Assembly (NCBI GenBank): GCA_016169945.1
Contig: JADLSH010000355.1
Coordinates: 367,501 to 431,500, forward strand
Length of the DNA stretch: 64,000 nt
Reading direction: 5' to 3'
Origin: Trachythela sp. YZ-2020
Taxonomy: Eukaryota; Cnidaria; Anthozoa; Malacalcyonacea; Clavulariidae
Shown here: positions 61,035 through 64,000 of the stretch, piece after piece
How positions within the stretch are numbered: position 1 is the stretch's first letter
Layout: the number at the start of each line of letters is the position of its first letter
Translations under genes and position numbers: made by a program
The notes under the pieces: generated by a model
What the model was told of the DNA's origin: nothing
The model's database searches: none
Seen by the model: the letters and a program-made list of their open reading frames with translations, nothing else

Positions 61035-64000
<2,966 letters not shown>

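Overview
The window is metazoan nuclear DNA, moderately AT-rich, with spliced genes whose introns mostly run 100-700 bp and contain many short non-autonomous repeats. The gene content (selenocysteine thioredoxin reductase, ribosomal protein L7, SDR16C-type dehydrogenases, a BMP/GDF ligand, EXTL3, a large multi-pass membrane protein, Scribble) fits an animal. Repeat style and gene structure lead me to suspect a non-bilaterian such as a cnidarian, but this is inference and I could not test it. All recognised genes lie on the + strand.

Layout. 1-2.75 kb: the last seven exons of a thioredoxin reductase ending Gly-Cys-UGA-Gly-stop, with a candidate SECIS hairpin downstream. 4.5-7.1 kb: a complete RPL7 gene whose three long introns each carry one copy of a U17/snR30 H/ACA snoRNA (SNORA73 family). 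This is the most informative find in the window. 7.9-10.15 kb: a four-exon SDR16C-type dehydrogenase. 10-25 kb: repeat-rich and apparently gene-poor, with fold-back MITEs, tRNA-derived SINEs and an 80-bp minisatellite. 25.1-26.7 kb: a two-exon BMP/GDF precursor. 26.7-32 kb: no gene seen. 32-36 kb: a second SDR locus, with a lone first exon followed by a complete four-exon paralogue, so either a broken duplicate or an alternative first exon. 36.9-41.1 kb: complete EXTL3. 43.2-58.5 kb: a 20-exon gene for a coiled-coil plus C2-like plus multi-pass membrane protein (tentatively OFCC1/ojoplano-like), with an extra upstream exon-like block broken into two overlapping frames. 61.0 kb to the end: the first exons of Scribble (LAP-family polarity scaffold), running out of the window.

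Relations between genes. This is a eukaryotic region, so genes are not in operons. The clear functional couplings are RPL7 with the intron-encoded U17 snoRNAs (both serve the small/large ribosome programme) and the SDR paralogues, which arose by tandem duplication. Repeats dominate the rest. They include one SINE family whose ~114-bp tail unit is tandemly amplified in at least six places, one MITE family with nine copies, three elements with hAT-like termini (two with visible 8-bp target duplications), and minisatellites of 69, 77 and 80 bp. Exon boundaries were read by eye from GT/AG sites, phase continuity and protein similarity. Repeat edges are approximate unless stated.
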